A DNA stretch of 64,000 nt from NCBI RefSeq assembly GCF_003702045.1, contig NZ_RBTP01000048.1:1-64000 (forward strand), given 5' to 3'. This DNA is from Pseudomonas viridiflava. Its GTDB lineage: Bacteria > Pseudomonadota > Gammaproteobacteria > Pseudomonadales > Pseudomonadaceae. A model generated the notes under the pieces. It was given only the letters and a program-made list of their open reading frames with translations, did not search any database and was not told the origin of the DNA. A program made the position numbers and the translations under genes. This document shows, piece after piece, positions 17,294 to 26,700 of this stretch (positions are counted from its first letter, which is position 1; the number at the start of each line of letters is the position of its first letter).

Positions 17294-17604
17294 CGGGAAT
17301 TCTCCAGATAGAGTATGGGGTCAGTCAGGTGGCGTCGGAGGGCAGTAAGGGCCGATCGCGAGTGTAAGGCCGCAGTGTGAAGACAAAGTTCGATGGCAGC
17401 AAAGTCATCATGCTTTTTTTGATTTTAAACTGAGATATAACTAATATTTAAATTGCCAGTATTGTTTATTTTTAGATTTTTTATTCCATTAAAAGTCAAA
17501 ATAATGGATTTATTTTCTTAAAATTTGATTTTTTTGAGTATTAAAAAATATTTTCAAAAACAGAGTGATCATTCTGTTTTGCGTATTTCTTTGGAGGTTT
17601 TTTG
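17294..17604. other. AT-rich non-coding region
   Basis: About 300 bp upstream of the glycosidase operon. Positions 17400-17590 are strikingly AT-rich compared with the surrounding genes. It holds the palindrome at 17557-17580 and the ribosome-binding site of the candidate small ORF. No other gene is supported. Confidence 0.5.
17557..17580. promoter_or_regulatory. 24-bp near-perfect palindrome
   Basis: AAAACAGA (17557-17564) and TCTGTTTT (17573-17580) flank GTGATCAT, so the whole 24 bp reads the same on both strands apart from one mismatched pair. The low GC content and the lack of an upstream transcript make a terminator unlikely; an operator for a dimeric regulator is more plausible. The protein that would bind is unknown. 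Confidence 0.4.
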
Positions 17605-17703
17605 ATGAGCCTGGCACCTTGCGATCAGCGTCATGAAAGCCGCCAACTGAAATCGTGGCCTGGCGAGATTTCGACATTTTTTCGACGTTGTGATGACTGT
17701 TAA
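17605..17703 (+). CDS. candidate 32-residue small ORF
   Basis: ATG 17605 is preceded by GGAGG at 17593-17597 with a 7-nt spacer, which is a near-ideal ribosome-binding site in a stretch that is otherwise gene-free. The 32-residue product begins MSLAPCDQRHESRQ and ends FFRRCDDC: hydrophilic, three Cys, no membrane segment. The stop codon overlaps the PmrA-type box of the next transcription unit. It could be a leader peptide or a small protein, or chance. No homologue is known to me. Confidence 0.35.
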   Translation: MSLAPCDQRHESRQLKSWPGEISTFFRRCDDC

Positions 17704-17715
17704 CGATGCCTTAAT
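17699..17715 (+). promoter_or_regulatory. PmrA/QseB-type direct-repeat box
   Basis: GTTAAC-N5-CTTAAT, two hexamers 11 bp apart, matches the known PmrA/QseB binding pattern of TTAA half-sites one helical turn apart. It lies 77 bp before the small periplasmic protein gene that heads the QseB/QseC-like operon, so autoregulation is the simple reading. Confidence 0.5.
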
Positions 17716-17791
17716 CGGCACGGCTCAATGTGCAGTGACTTGAAGCAGGCGCCTGTGCCCTGTAAACCTGCCACCTATTGAGATACGACAG

Positions 17792-18037
17792 ATGACTCTT
17801 TCAAAAACTGCAACCTTCCTGCTGGCTTCGGTTATAGGGCTGTGCAGCGTGCCTGCCCTTGCCCAGGACGGTGCGCAAATGATCCAGAAACGCCAGGAAG
17901 CCTTTGCGCTAGAACGTCAGCAAGCGCGCGAAAACCTCGCCAAATCCAGGGAGCAAGCCGAACCGCAGCGGACAGCCGAGACCGCATCCAGCCAGGACGC
18001 GAGCAACCTGAAGCAAGTTGAAAAACCTTCCAGCTGA
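17792..18037 (+). CDS. small periplasmic protein heading a two-component operon
   Basis: An 81-residue product with signal peptide (MTLSKTATFLLASVIGLCSVPALA, cleavage near residue 24). The mature ~57 residues are highly charged, Gln/Glu/Arg/Ala-rich and predicted helical (RQEAFALERQQARENLAKSRE), with no Cys. It lies 126 bp before the response-regulator gene on the same strand and behind a PmrA-type box. It may be a target or a periplasmic modulator of the downstream kinase. I recognise no family. Confidence 0.65.
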   Translation: MTLSKTATFLLASVIGLCSVPALAQDGAQMIQKRQEAFALERQQARENLAKSREQAEPQRTAETASSQDASNLKQVEKPSS

Positions 18038-18163
18038 TGCGCCGGTTTGTCTTGCCCGGGTTTACACTGGCGCTCGGCCGGTGATCACGTTGCGCGCAGA
18101 CATTCGGCGCGCTGCGTGACACGTCGAGTGACGGCATAATCCTCACCCCTATCAGAGTCCGCC

Positions 18164-18847
18164 ATGCACGTATTGCTGTGTGAAGATGATGAGCTCATTG
18201 CAAGCGGCATCGTTGCCGGCCTCAATGCCCAAGGATTGGTCGTCGATCATGTGGCGTCGGCTTCGGCCGCTTACGCGCTGTTGAAGGTCGCGCAGTTCGA
18301 CGTGATGATTCTCGATTTGGGGCTGCCCGACGAAGACGGCATCAGCCTGCTGCGCCGACTGCGTCTGGGTGGTCAGACGATTGCGGTGTTGATCCTCACT
18401 GCGCGTGACGACATCGATGATCGGGTCAAAGGGCTTGAGGCCGGTGCTGACGATTACCTGCTCAAACCGTTCGATCTTCGCGAACTGTTTGCGCGACTGC
18501 ACACACTGGTGCGGCGTGCTGCCGGGCGAGCGGTGAACATCATTGAGCATGGCGCTGTAACGCATGACCCCAGTACCCGGCAAACCTGGCTGGCGGGCAT
18601 CCCTATCACGCTGTCGCGCCGCGAACAGGCGCTGCTGCTGGCCTTGCTGAACAACCGGGGCCGTGTGCTCTCGGTGGAGCAACTGAAAGATTGCGTCTAC
18701 GGATTGGGTGACGAAGTGGAGAGCAACGCGCTGAACGTCCATATCTTTCACCTGCGTCGAAAACTGGGCGGGGCGATTATCGAGACAGTACGAGGTTCAG
18801 GGTATCGAATCGGCCATGTCGGCGATACGCAAGGCCTCCAGTCATGA
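18164..18847 (+). CDS. OmpR-family response regulator (QseB/PmrA-like)
   Basis: A 227-residue regulator with receiver domain (acidic pocket E7/D8/D9, phosphoacceptor D51 in VMILDLGLP, Thr79, K101 in YLLKPFD) and an OmpR-type winged helix (about 125-220, ending IETVRGSGYRI). It overlaps the kinase gene by 4 bp (ATGA), so they are translationally coupled. The sequence type is closest to QseB/PmrA/TctD regulators, which bind TTAA direct repeats; one such repeat lies at 17699-17715. Confidence 0.92.
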   Translation: MHVLLCEDDELIASGIVAGLNAQGLVVDHVASASAAYALLKVAQFDVMILDLGLPDEDGISLLRRLRLGGQTIAVLILTARDDIDDRVKGLEAGADDYLLKPFDLRELFARLHTLVRRAAGRAVNIIEHGAVTHDPSTRQTWLAGIPITLSRREQALLLALLNNRGRVLSVEQLKDCVYGLGDEVESNALNVHIFHLRRKLGGAIIETVRGSGYRIGHVGDTQGLQS

Positions 18848-20226
18848 GCTTGCGGCTGCGGCTGAGCCTGATCCTGGGCGTGGCCTTCGTTGCGGTATGG
18901 GCGATTGCGTCGGCGTGGATGTTTCAGGACGTGCGCAATCGAATGATGGAGTCTCTGGATCAGCGACTCGTGGCATCGGCACGGATGGTCGCAGGCTTGG
19001 TGGATCGCTTGCCTGAGCCCTTGGCGACCCAGGAAAGCGGCACCCGTTTCAGCGCCGACCAATTGGGCGTTCCCGATGGCATGGCCTGTGAGGTCAGCTC
19101 GTTGCGTGGTGAGGTTCTGGTCAGCACTCACAATGCCATGAACACTGCCATTGCCAGCCCCGAGGGCGGATTCCACGACCAGACCATCGACGGCGAGCGC
19201 TGGCGAATTTTCACCCTCTTGCAGGGCGATATTCGTATCACCACAGCGGATCTTGAGAGTGAGCGCGAGGCGCTCAATCAGTCCGTGATGGTGTCGGCGT
19301 CCATTCCGGTATTGGTCGCGTTGCTCGCCTGTATCGTCATGCTTTGGTTTGGGGTCGGCAAAGGGCTTGCTCCGCTCAATCGCATGCGCGATGAATTGAA
19401 AAAACGCAATGTCGATTCCCTTGAGCCGTTGCAGCTCGACATGCTTCCCAGCGAGCTGCAGCCGCTTCTGGAAACCCAGAACCACCTGCTGGCCCGCATC
19501 GGTAAGGCCGTCGAGCGTGAGCGTCGTCTGACCGGTGACGCGGCGCACGAGTTGCGCAGCCCGCTGACGGTGATCAAAACCCATTTGCAGGTTGCCCAGA
19601 TGACCTCGGGCGCAGCTCGCGATCTGGCGCTGACACGCGCAGAACAGGGGGCTGACCGGTTGCACAATACGCTTGAACAACTGCTTCTGCTGGCGAGGGT
19701 CGAAGGCAGCCTTCCATTTGACGACGGCACACGATGCAGTGTCGAGCAGGTGCTTTCTCTGGCGATTCAGGACGCAGGTGGTGACGCCGCACGCTGTGTG
19801 CTGACGTCACCGGCCGGTGCCTCTTCTTTGCTCCTGGACATGCAGGCGGTGCTGGCGGTCGCCGCGTTGCGTAACTTGCTGGACAACGCCTTGCGCCACA
19901 GCCCCGAGCAGACTCAGGTCACCATCAGCGTTACCCACGACAGTGACTTTGCGTTCGTCAGCGTCAGCAATGTCAGCTCAACGCTGTCGGCGGACAATCT
20001 GCAATCGATCACCAAGCGTTTCTGGCGTAGCAGCACAAGCACCGGTTGCGGATTGGGACTGGCCATTGTCCAGGCCATCGTCGAGCGTTGTGGTTGCACG
20101 ATAACGCTCGACTGCGCTGATCAACAGTTCAATGTCACGCTGGGCCTACCCTTGTTGCTTCAGATCGGACAGGCGTTGCCTGGGGGAAGGCTCAAGGCGC
20201 TCGAAACCGAGGCCGTCAGGCGCTGA
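18844..20226 (+). CDS. sensor histidine kinase (QseC/PmrB-like)
   Basis: A 460-residue inner-membrane kinase: TM1 about residues 8-27, a periplasmic domain of ~120 residues, TM2 about 150-171, a HAMP-like linker, H-box GDAAHELRSPLTV with H235, N-box NLLDNALRHSP and a G-box GCGLGLAIVQAIVE. The usual first G-box motif (DNGPGI-like) is replaced by SNVSSTLSADN, so the ATP lid looks degenerate. It phosphorylates the regulator encoded just upstream. Its 3' end overlaps the convergent RstB-like gene by 11 bp. Confidence 0.9.
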   Translation: MSLRLRLSLILGVAFVAVWAIASAWMFQDVRNRMMESLDQRLVASARMVAGLVDRLPEPLATQESGTRFSADQLGVPDGMACEVSSLRGEVLVSTHNAMNTAIASPEGGFHDQTIDGERWRIFTLLQGDIRITTADLESEREALNQSVMVSASIPVLVALLACIVMLWFGVGKGLAPLNRMRDELKKRNVDSLEPLQLDMLPSELQPLLETQNHLLARIGKAVERERRLTGDAAHELRSPLTVIKTHLQVAQMTSGAARDLALTRAEQGADRLHNTLEQLLLLARVEGSLPFDDGTRCSVEQVLSLAIQDAGGDAARCVLTSPAGASSLLLDMQAVLAVAALRNLLDNALRHSPEQTQVTISVTHDSDFAFVSVSNVSSTLSADNLQSITKRFWRSSTSTGCGLGLAIVQAIVERCGCTITLDCADQQFNVTLGLPLLLQIGQALPGGRLKALETEAVRR

Positions 20227-21523
20227 CGCACGGCAGAACGATCAGGAATCGCGCACCGCCCAGCGGCGATGAGTCGACCTGAAGCTGGCCGCCCTGGCAT
20301 TCGATGGCTCTTCGGCTGATTGCCAGCCCAAGGCCAAACCCGCCGGTTTCGCGGTCACGGCTGCGGTCCATTCGGTAAAACGGTTCGAAGATAAGCGCCT
20401 TTTCGCTGTCGGGTATGCCGATACCATCGTCCTCCACGGCCATGTACAAGCCTTCTTTGGGGTGCAGCCGTACGCTGACCCTGACCTGGCCCGAGCAATA
20501 GCGAATGGCGTTGCCGATCAGGTTTTGCAGGGCTCTGGCGGTCAGGCGCGGGTCGAGGACGAAGCGTTCCGGGGCGGTGTCGGTCTGCAGGCTCAACGTG
20601 AACGGCCGGGCGTCCTGAGTGTCGAGAAAGCCGCCCAGCACACTGTCCAGAAAAGCCTGCACCGGCACGTTCTGTCGATCCGCTTGCTGGTAGGGCGATT
20701 GCAGGCGCGTGTAAGACAGCAACTCATCGATCAGTGTGTCCAGCTCCCTGATATGACCGAGCATTTGCTCCAGCCTCAGCCGGGTAGGAGCCTGGAGCGG
20801 GTCGGTCAGCACCAGCGCCATGCCGAACTCAAGCCTGGACAGCGGGGTGCGCAATTCGTGGGATACGGCGTTCAACAGCTCTTGCTGCTGGTTGAGCAGG
20901 TGGCCGATGTCCTGTGCCATTTTGTCGAACACCTGCGCCAGCTCGCCGATATTGGAGCGCGGCGAAATATGCGTGCGTTGCGCCAGATTACCCTTGCCCA
21001 GCATCATTGCCGTGTGTTTGAGCCGCTGAAGGTCGCGCCAGTGCGGCCAGAACCAGATCGACAGACAGCCCAGCAAGGCGGCGCCGACCAACACGTTCAT
21101 CAGCCAGTACATGATGTTGATGTCCACTGGCGGGTCCGGGAACAACAACTCGATCACCCGGTCAGTCGAGAGCGGAGTCATGACGGTGCTCGCCATGCCA
21201 TAGTCGCCGGTGCGCAACGCATTCGCGCCCTGTAAAAGCTCGGCCCGTTCGCTGTTGGTAAGGTCCTTGTCGTCGATCGACAGCACCCTCAACTGAAGTG
21301 GGGAAAAATCGTTTTGCAGCTCGCGCTCGATGTCGGGCCACGAGGCTTGAGGCGCCTGAGTGAAGCGTGTCTTGATCAGCTTCAGCGTGCCCCTGACTTG
21401 CTCGTGGTTGTACGTGAGGTTGCGTGCTTCAAAGACCTTGAGCACCAGCTCGGGCACTGCGTACAGCGCGAGGGTATAGGTCACCAGCAGGATCAGATAA
21501 AGCCGGGCGAGCATCTTGAGCAT
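20216..21523 (-). CDS. rstB: RstB-like sensor histidine kinase
   Basis: A 435-residue kinase: TM1 about residues 5-23, a periplasmic loop with VLSIDDKDLT, TM2 about 138-158 followed by WPHWRDLQRLKHTAMMLGKG (HAMP), H-box NAVSHELRTPLSRLEFG with H222, N-box NLIGNAIRYC, and G-boxes DDGIGIPDSE and GFGLGLAISRR. The short sensor loop, the W-P-HWRDL HAMP entry and IDELLSYTRL fit the RstB family. The stimulus is unknown. The cognate regulator gene lies upstream on the same strand, separated by 184 bp. Confidence 0.85.
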   Translation of the reverse strand: MLKMLARLYLILLVTYTLALYAVPELVLKVFEARNLTYNHEQVRGTLKLIKTRFTQAPQASWPDIERELQNDFSPLQLRVLSIDDKDLTNSERAELLQGANALRTGDYGMASTVMTPLSTDRVIELLFPDPPVDINIMYWLMNVLVGAALLGCLSIWFWPHWRDLQRLKHTAMMLGKGNLAQRTHISPRSNIGELAQVFDKMAQDIGHLLNQQQELLNAVSHELRTPLSRLEFGMALVLTDPLQAPTRLRLEQMLGHIRELDTLIDELLSYTRLQSPYQQADRQNVPVQAFLDSVLGGFLDTQDARPFTLSLQTDTAPERFVLDPRLTARALQNLIGNAIRYCSGQVRVSVRLHPKEGLYMAVEDDGIGIPDSEKALIFEPFYRMDRSRDRETGGFGLGLAISRRAIECQGGQLQVDSSPLGGARFLIVLPCVSA

Positions 21524-21707
21524 GGTGATGAGTCAACGGTTGAAAGACGAAAAATTGCAGCCGATCAGCGGCCGGGCCGAGGCTGTCGCGGGCAAGCGCG
21601 CTCTTGCAGCCATGTGTGTGGCGATACAGCGCTGTGGTGAGAACACCTGGGCCTCTCCACAGATAATTATGTTTATCCGGCGGGTCAGGTGTCGCTTGAC
21701 GGACGGC
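21524..21707. other. gap between rstA- and rstB-like genes
   Basis: 184 bp separate the regulator stop and the kinase start on the minus strand. This is unusually long for a two-component operon. I see no terminator hairpin strong enough to split the operon and no ORF of note. Confidence 0.35.
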
Positions 21708-22409
21708 CTACTCATCCCATTCCGAGCGGCTGAGCAGGTAGCCTTTACCCCATACGGTCTTGATCTTGCGCGGGTCGCCCGGGTCATCTTCGAACTTGCG
21801 CCGCAACTTGGAGATGGCGACGTCGACCGATCGATCGACCCCATTGAATTCGATGCCACGCAGTTGCTGAATCAATTGGTCGCGACTCAGCACTTCACCC
21901 ACGTGGCTGGCCAGGACCAGCAGCAGGTTGTATTCACCGGACGAAAGCTCGACGTCCTGTCCACGCCATTGCACCTGACGCTCGGTGAGGTCGATCAGCA
22001 ACTGGCCGAGCGCAATCTGCCGCGCATCATGGCCAGGCGTGGCAGCCGCGCTGCGTCTGAGCAGCGTGCGAATCCGCGCCAGCAGAACCCTCGGCTCGCA
22101 TGGCTTGGCAACATAGTCATCCGCACCGGTTTCCAGCCCCAGGATCTGGTCGTCGCTCTTGCCACGGGCGGTGAGCATGATGATAGGCAGGGCGGGTTGT
22201 TCATCGCGCAACTGTCGGCAGACATGCAGCCCGTCCAGCCCCGGCAGCATCAGGTCGAGGATGACCAGGTCCGGCCGCAGTCGGTGCATGCCTTCCAGCG
22301 CGCGGTCGCCACGGTTGACCACGCTGACCTGATATTCAAAGCGCTGCAGATAGCTGGCAATCAGCTCTGCCAGTGCAGCGTCATCCTCGACAAGCATGAT
22401 CGTGGTCAT
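21708..22409 (-). CDS. rstA: RstA-like OmpR-family response regulator
   Basis: A 233-residue regulator with phosphoacceptor D52 in LVILDLMLPGLDG, K102 in DDYVAKPCEP, and a winged-helix domain whose QLRGIEFNGVDRSVDVAISK and RKIKTVWGKGYLL segments closely follow E. coli RstA. I start at ATG 22409 (MTTIMLVEDD); the longer reading adds 50 residues of non-receiver sequence. It is divergent from the RND adaptor gene, and two direct repeats typical of an OmpR-family site lie between them, so it probably controls the pump. Confidence 0.88.
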   Translation of the reverse strand: MTTIMLVEDDAALAELIASYLQRFEYQVSVVNRGDRALEGMHRLRPDLVILDLMLPGLDGLHVCRQLRDEQPALPIIMLTARGKSDDQILGLETGADDYVAKPCEPRVLLARIRTLLRRSAAATPGHDARQIALGQLLIDLTERQVQWRGQDVELSSGEYNLLLVLASHVGEVLSRDQLIQQLRGIEFNGVDRSVDVAISKLRRKFEDDPGDPRKIKTVWGKGYLLSRSEWDE

Positions 22410-22473
22410 TGTTCGGGCCGTTTCACAAAGAGGGTCAGCATAACCAAGGCAGCACGCCCCGGCGTGAAGCCTT

Positions 22474-22508
22474 AACACTTCTTCACATCTTCCCAACACT
22501 TGTTTACA
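22474..22508 (+). promoter_or_regulatory. tandem direct repeats, candidate RstA-like activator site
   Basis: AACACTTCTTCACA (22474-22487) and AACACTTGTTTACA (22495-22508) agree at 12 of 14 positions and are 21 bp apart, two helical turns. Their 3' halves resemble the GTTACA end of the E. coli RstA box. A -10-like TAGCAT at 22529-22534 points toward the RND adaptor gene; the second repeat overlaps where its -35 would be, a layout typical of class II activation. Confidence 0.5.
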
Positions 22509-22561
22509 CGCGCTGGCGGGCGCGTCTCTAGCATGGCGTAACGTCCAGAGGAACGCCAATC

Positions 22562-23725
22562 ATGCTGTCAGTCCTGTCTCTTCATCCACGCCGTTTGTTG
22601 CTCTGTGCAGGGCTTGCCATGCTGGCGGCATGCAGTGAGCCACCTGCGCCGCAGGACGCAACGCCTGCGCAGGTGAGTGTGGAAACCGTCAAGCCCCAAC
22701 CGCTGACCCTGACCACCGAACTGAATGGACGGCTGGTGTCGCCGCGCACGGCCGAAGTGCGCGCACGCGTGGCCGGGATTGTCTTGCAAAGGGTCTACCG
22801 CGAGGGGACCGACGTGAGGCAGGGCGATGTGCTGTTTCGTATCGATCCGGCACCGTTTCAGGCCGATCTGGAAAGCGCCGAAGCTGCGTTGCGCAAGGCT
22901 GACGCCAACCTCTATCAAACCCGATTGCAGTCGGATCGCTACGCCGAGCTGGTGGCGATCAATGCCGTCAGCCGTCAAGACGCTGAAAACGCCAAAGCCG
23001 GTTTTTTGCAGGCTCAGGCAGATGTTGCGTCCGCTCGCGCCGCACTCAAGCGTGCCCGTCTGAACCTAGGCTATGCGACGGTCACGGCTCCAATATCAGG
23101 GCGTATCGGCAAAGCGTTGATCACCGAAGGGGCGCTGGTCGGGCAGGGCGATGCCACGGCGCTGGCGATTATTCAGCAGTTGCAGCCCATCTATGCCGAC
23201 ATCAATCAGTCCACTCGCCAGATTGGCGAACTGCGTCGCTCGCTCCAGCAAGGTCAGTTGCAAGCACTTGGGCAGGAGCAAATCAGTGCAACGCTGATTC
23301 AGGAGGATGGCAGTCTTTACCCGGAAAAAGGCCGGTTGCTGTTTTCCGACCTGACCGTGGACCAGAGTACCGGCCAGGTCACCCTGCGCAGCGAGTTTCC
23401 CAACCCCCGCAATGAGTTGTTACCGGGCAGTTTCATTCGCGTGCAGTTGGATCAGGCTCACACCGCCCAAGGCATTACCGTTGCCCAGCGTGCCGTGCAG
23501 CGTGATGCGGCTGGCAAGGCGTTGGTGATGATCGTGGATGCCGATGGCAAGGTTCAGGAGCGTACGGTCGAACTGGGCGCGGTGCAGGGCAATCGCTGGA
23601 TTGTTCAATCCGGTCTTCAGGCAGGAGATCGCGTCGTGGTGGCCGGCTTGCAACACGTGCAGCCGGGTATGAAGGTCAAGGCTGAAGAGCAGGCCGCGCA
23701 GTTCGCCGAAACGGAGCACAAGTAA
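22562..23725 (+). CDS. RND efflux periplasmic adaptor lipoprotein
   Basis: A 387-residue membrane-fusion protein with a lipobox LAAC, acylated Cys24 after a hydrophobic segment. The lipoyl/barrel-sandwich halves (VRARVAGIVLQRVYREGTDVRQGDVLF and RARLNLGYATVTAPISGRIGKAL) flank a coiled-coil hairpin, then the beta-barrel and membrane-proximal domains follow. It bridges the inner-membrane RND pump to an outer-membrane channel. AGAGGA precedes the ATG. The next gene starts within its stop codon. No channel gene is in the operon, so it must recruit one encoded elsewhere (inference). Likely under the divergent RstA-like regulator. Confidence 0.92.
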   Translation: MLSVLSLHPRRLLLCAGLAMLAACSEPPAPQDATPAQVSVETVKPQPLTLTTELNGRLVSPRTAEVRARVAGIVLQRVYREGTDVRQGDVLFRIDPAPFQADLESAEAALRKADANLYQTRLQSDRYAELVAINAVSRQDAENAKAGFLQAQADVASARAALKRARLNLGYATVTAPISGRIGKALITEGALVGQGDATALAIIQQLQPIYADINQSTRQIGELRRSLQQGQLQALGQEQISATLIQEDGSLYPEKGRLLFSDLTVDQSTGQVTLRSEFPNPRNELLPGSFIRVQLDQAHTAQGITVAQRAVQRDAAGKALVMIVDADGKVQERTVELGAVQGNRWIVQSGLQAGDRVVVAGLQHVQPGMKVKAEEQAAQFAETEHK

Positions 23726-26700
23726 TGGCACTGTTCTTTATCGGTCGACCGGTCTTTGCCTGGGTCATCGCCCTGTTCATCGTGCTGGCAGGTCTGCTGG
23801 CGATACCGAAGTTGCCCGTGGCTCAATACCCCAGCGTCGCGCCGCCTCAGATCGAGCTGACCGCCACCTATCCCGGAGCCTCGGCCCAGACCATTGATGA
23901 AAGTGTGGTCAGCCTGATCGAGCAAGAGCTGAACGGTGTCAATCACCTGTTGTATTTCAGCTCCAGCAGCAGTCAGGGAACGGCCACCATGACCATCACC
24001 TTCCAGACCGGCACCAACCCGGAGCTTGCCAAGGTCGATGTGCAGAACCGCCTGAAGATCGTCGAGCCACGTCTGCCGCGCGCGGTGAGCCAGCAAGGTT
24101 TGCAGATCGAAGAAACCTCGGCGGGCTTTCTGATGATCGGCACGCTGACCTCCACCGACGGGCGTCTGGATGAAATCGCCCTGAGCGACTACCTGACGCG
24201 TAACGTGGTGAACGAGCTCAAGCGTCTGGAGGGTGTCGGCAAGGCCCAGTTGTTCGGTTCTGAACGTGCCATGCGGATCTGGATCGATCCTGCAAAACTG
24301 GTGGCCTATAACCTGACCCCGGCTGACGTGAGCCAGGCGATTGCCGAGCAGAACGTGCAGGTGTCGGCGGGCAGTATCGGCGATCTGCCGTCCCCGTCGG
24401 GTCAGGAGCTGACCGCAACCGTCATGGTCAAGGGCCAGCTCAGTACGCCACAGGAGTTTTCCGCCATCGTCCTCAAGGCCAACCCCAACGGTTCCAGTGT
24501 GACTGTGGGCGATGTGGCGAGGGTTGAGGTGGGCGGTCAGAGTTACAACTTCGCGACCCGTCTGGACGGTAAGGCGTCCGTGGCTGTCGGCGTGCAGCTG
24601 GCACCTGCGGGTAACGTAATGAGCACCGCGACGCTGGTGCGCGAAAAGCTCGACGAGCTGTCGCGCTATTTTCCGGCGGGTGTGAAATATGACATTCCCT
24701 ATGACACATCGCCTTTCGTCAAAGTCTCGATCACCAAGGTTATCCATACTTTGATGGAGGCGATGGCGCTGGTGTTCGTCGTGATGTTCCTGTTCCTGCA
24801 GAACATCCGCTACACCTTGATTCCGGCGCTGGTGGTCCCGGTCGCCTTGATGGGCACCTTTGCGGTCATGTACCTGCTGGGTTTTTCCATCAACGTGTTG
24901 ACGCTGTTCGGCATGGTGCTGGCCATCGGCATTCTGGTGGACGACGCCATTGTGGTGGTGGAAAACGTCGAGCGGTTGATGGTGCAGGAGGGCCTGTCGC
25001 CCAAGGACGCGACGCGCAAGGCGATGGGCGAAATCAGCAGCGCGATCATCGGGATTACGCTGGTGCTCACGGCGGTGTTCATTCCGATGGCGTTCATGCC
25101 AGGTTCGGTCGGCGTGATCTACCAGCAGTTCTCCATTTCGATGGCGGTGGCGATTGTGTTCTCGGCGTTTCTGGCGCTGAGCCTGACCCCTGCGCTGTGT
25201 GCGACGTTGCTCAAGCCGATTGCCGCCGGTTCGCATCATGAAAAACGTGGCTTCTTCGGCGCATTCAACCGCACGTTCGAGCGCTTCAGCAGCCGTTATG
25301 AGGGCTGGGTCAGCCAGTCTGTGCGACGTATCGGTCGTTACATGCTGCTGTTCGTGCTGCTGGTGGGGGTCATGGGGGTGTTGTTCAGCCGTTTGCCTTC
25401 ATCGTTCCTGCCGGTCGAGGATCAGGGTTACACCATCACTGACATCCAGCTGCCTGCAGGCGCGAGCCAGAGCCGGACCATTGAAATTGCCAGACAGATC
25501 GAAGCTCACAACGCCACGGAGGCCGGTATCACCAACACGGTGATGATCCTGGGCTTCAGTTTTTCCGGCAGCGGGCAGAACGCGGCGCTGGCCTTCACGA
25601 CCTTGAAAGACTGGTCCCATAGGTCCGCAGAGGATTCTGCCCAGGCCATTGCAGACCGTGCCACTGCCGTGTTTCAGGGCCTTAAGGACGCGATGGTATT
25701 CAGTCTGCTGCCGCCTCCGGTAGAGGGGCTCGGTACTTCGGGCGGTTTCGAAGTTCGCCTGCAGGACCGCGGTGCCCAAGGGTATGACGCCTTGACTCGG
25801 GCGCGTGACGAGCTGCTGAGCAAGGCCGCAGCAAGTCCGCTCCTTCAGAACGTGCGTGAGGCCTCTCTGGCCGAAGCCCCGCAGGTCAATATCGAGGTGG
25901 ATCGCCAACAGGCCAACGCGATGGGCATCTCGTTTTCGGACATCGCCAATGTGCTGTCGACATCGCTGGGGTCTGCCTACGTGAACGACTTTCCGAACAA
26001 GGGACGCATGCAGCAGGTCATCGTGCAAAGCGAGGGAGATCGTCGCCAGCAAGTCGACGACCTGCTGCGTCTGGAAGTCAAAAACCGTCAGGGTCGTATG
26101 GTGCCGGTATCGGCCTTCGCCAAGGCTGTATGGTCGCGAGGCCCTGCCCAGCTCAACCGATACAACGGTTACCCCGCCGTGAGCCTGTCGGGGGAACCCT
26201 CTGCGGGGCGCAGCACGGGCGAGGCGATGGAGGAACTGGAGCGTCTGGCGTCGGCATTGCCCACAGGCTTTGCCCTGGAGTGGACCGGCCTGTCCCTGCA
26301 GGAACGCGTGTCTGGCGGGCAGGCACCGCTGTTGCTGGCGTTGTCCATGCTGGTGGTGTTTTTGTGTCTGGCGGCGCTCTATGAAAGCTGGGCGATTCCG
26401 GTTGCGGTGCTACTGGTCGTGCCGCTGGGCATCCTGGGCGCGGTGCTGGCCGTCACGCTGCGGGGCATGCCCAACGATGTGTTCTTCAAGGTTGGCCTGA
26501 TCACCATCATTGGTCTGTCGGCCAAGAACGCAATTCTGATCATCGAGTTCGCCAAGACGCTGCATGATCAAGGCATGGGGCGGGTCGAGGCGAGCATTCA
26601 GGCAGCCCGATTGCGTCTGCGGCCGATTGTGATGACCTCTCTGGCCTTCATTCTTGGCGTCGTACCGCTGGTGTTCGCCACGGGTGCCAGTTCGGAGAGC

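Noticed and set aside
17611..17626. Sigma-54-like TGGCAC...TTGC sequence
   Set aside because: TGGCAC is followed directly by CTTGC without the required spacing between the -24 and -12 elements.
17792..18037. Idea that the 17.8-20.2 kb system is RhpR/RhpS of P. syringae
   Set aside because: The described RhpR element GTATC-N6-GATAC is not found upstream; only a single GATAC occurs at about 17781. The name is not supported by sequence alone.
23617..25239. 540-codon minus-strand frame across the RND genes
   Set aside because: Very His/Arg/Gln-rich shadow translation; the plus strand encodes clear adaptor and AcrB-type proteins.
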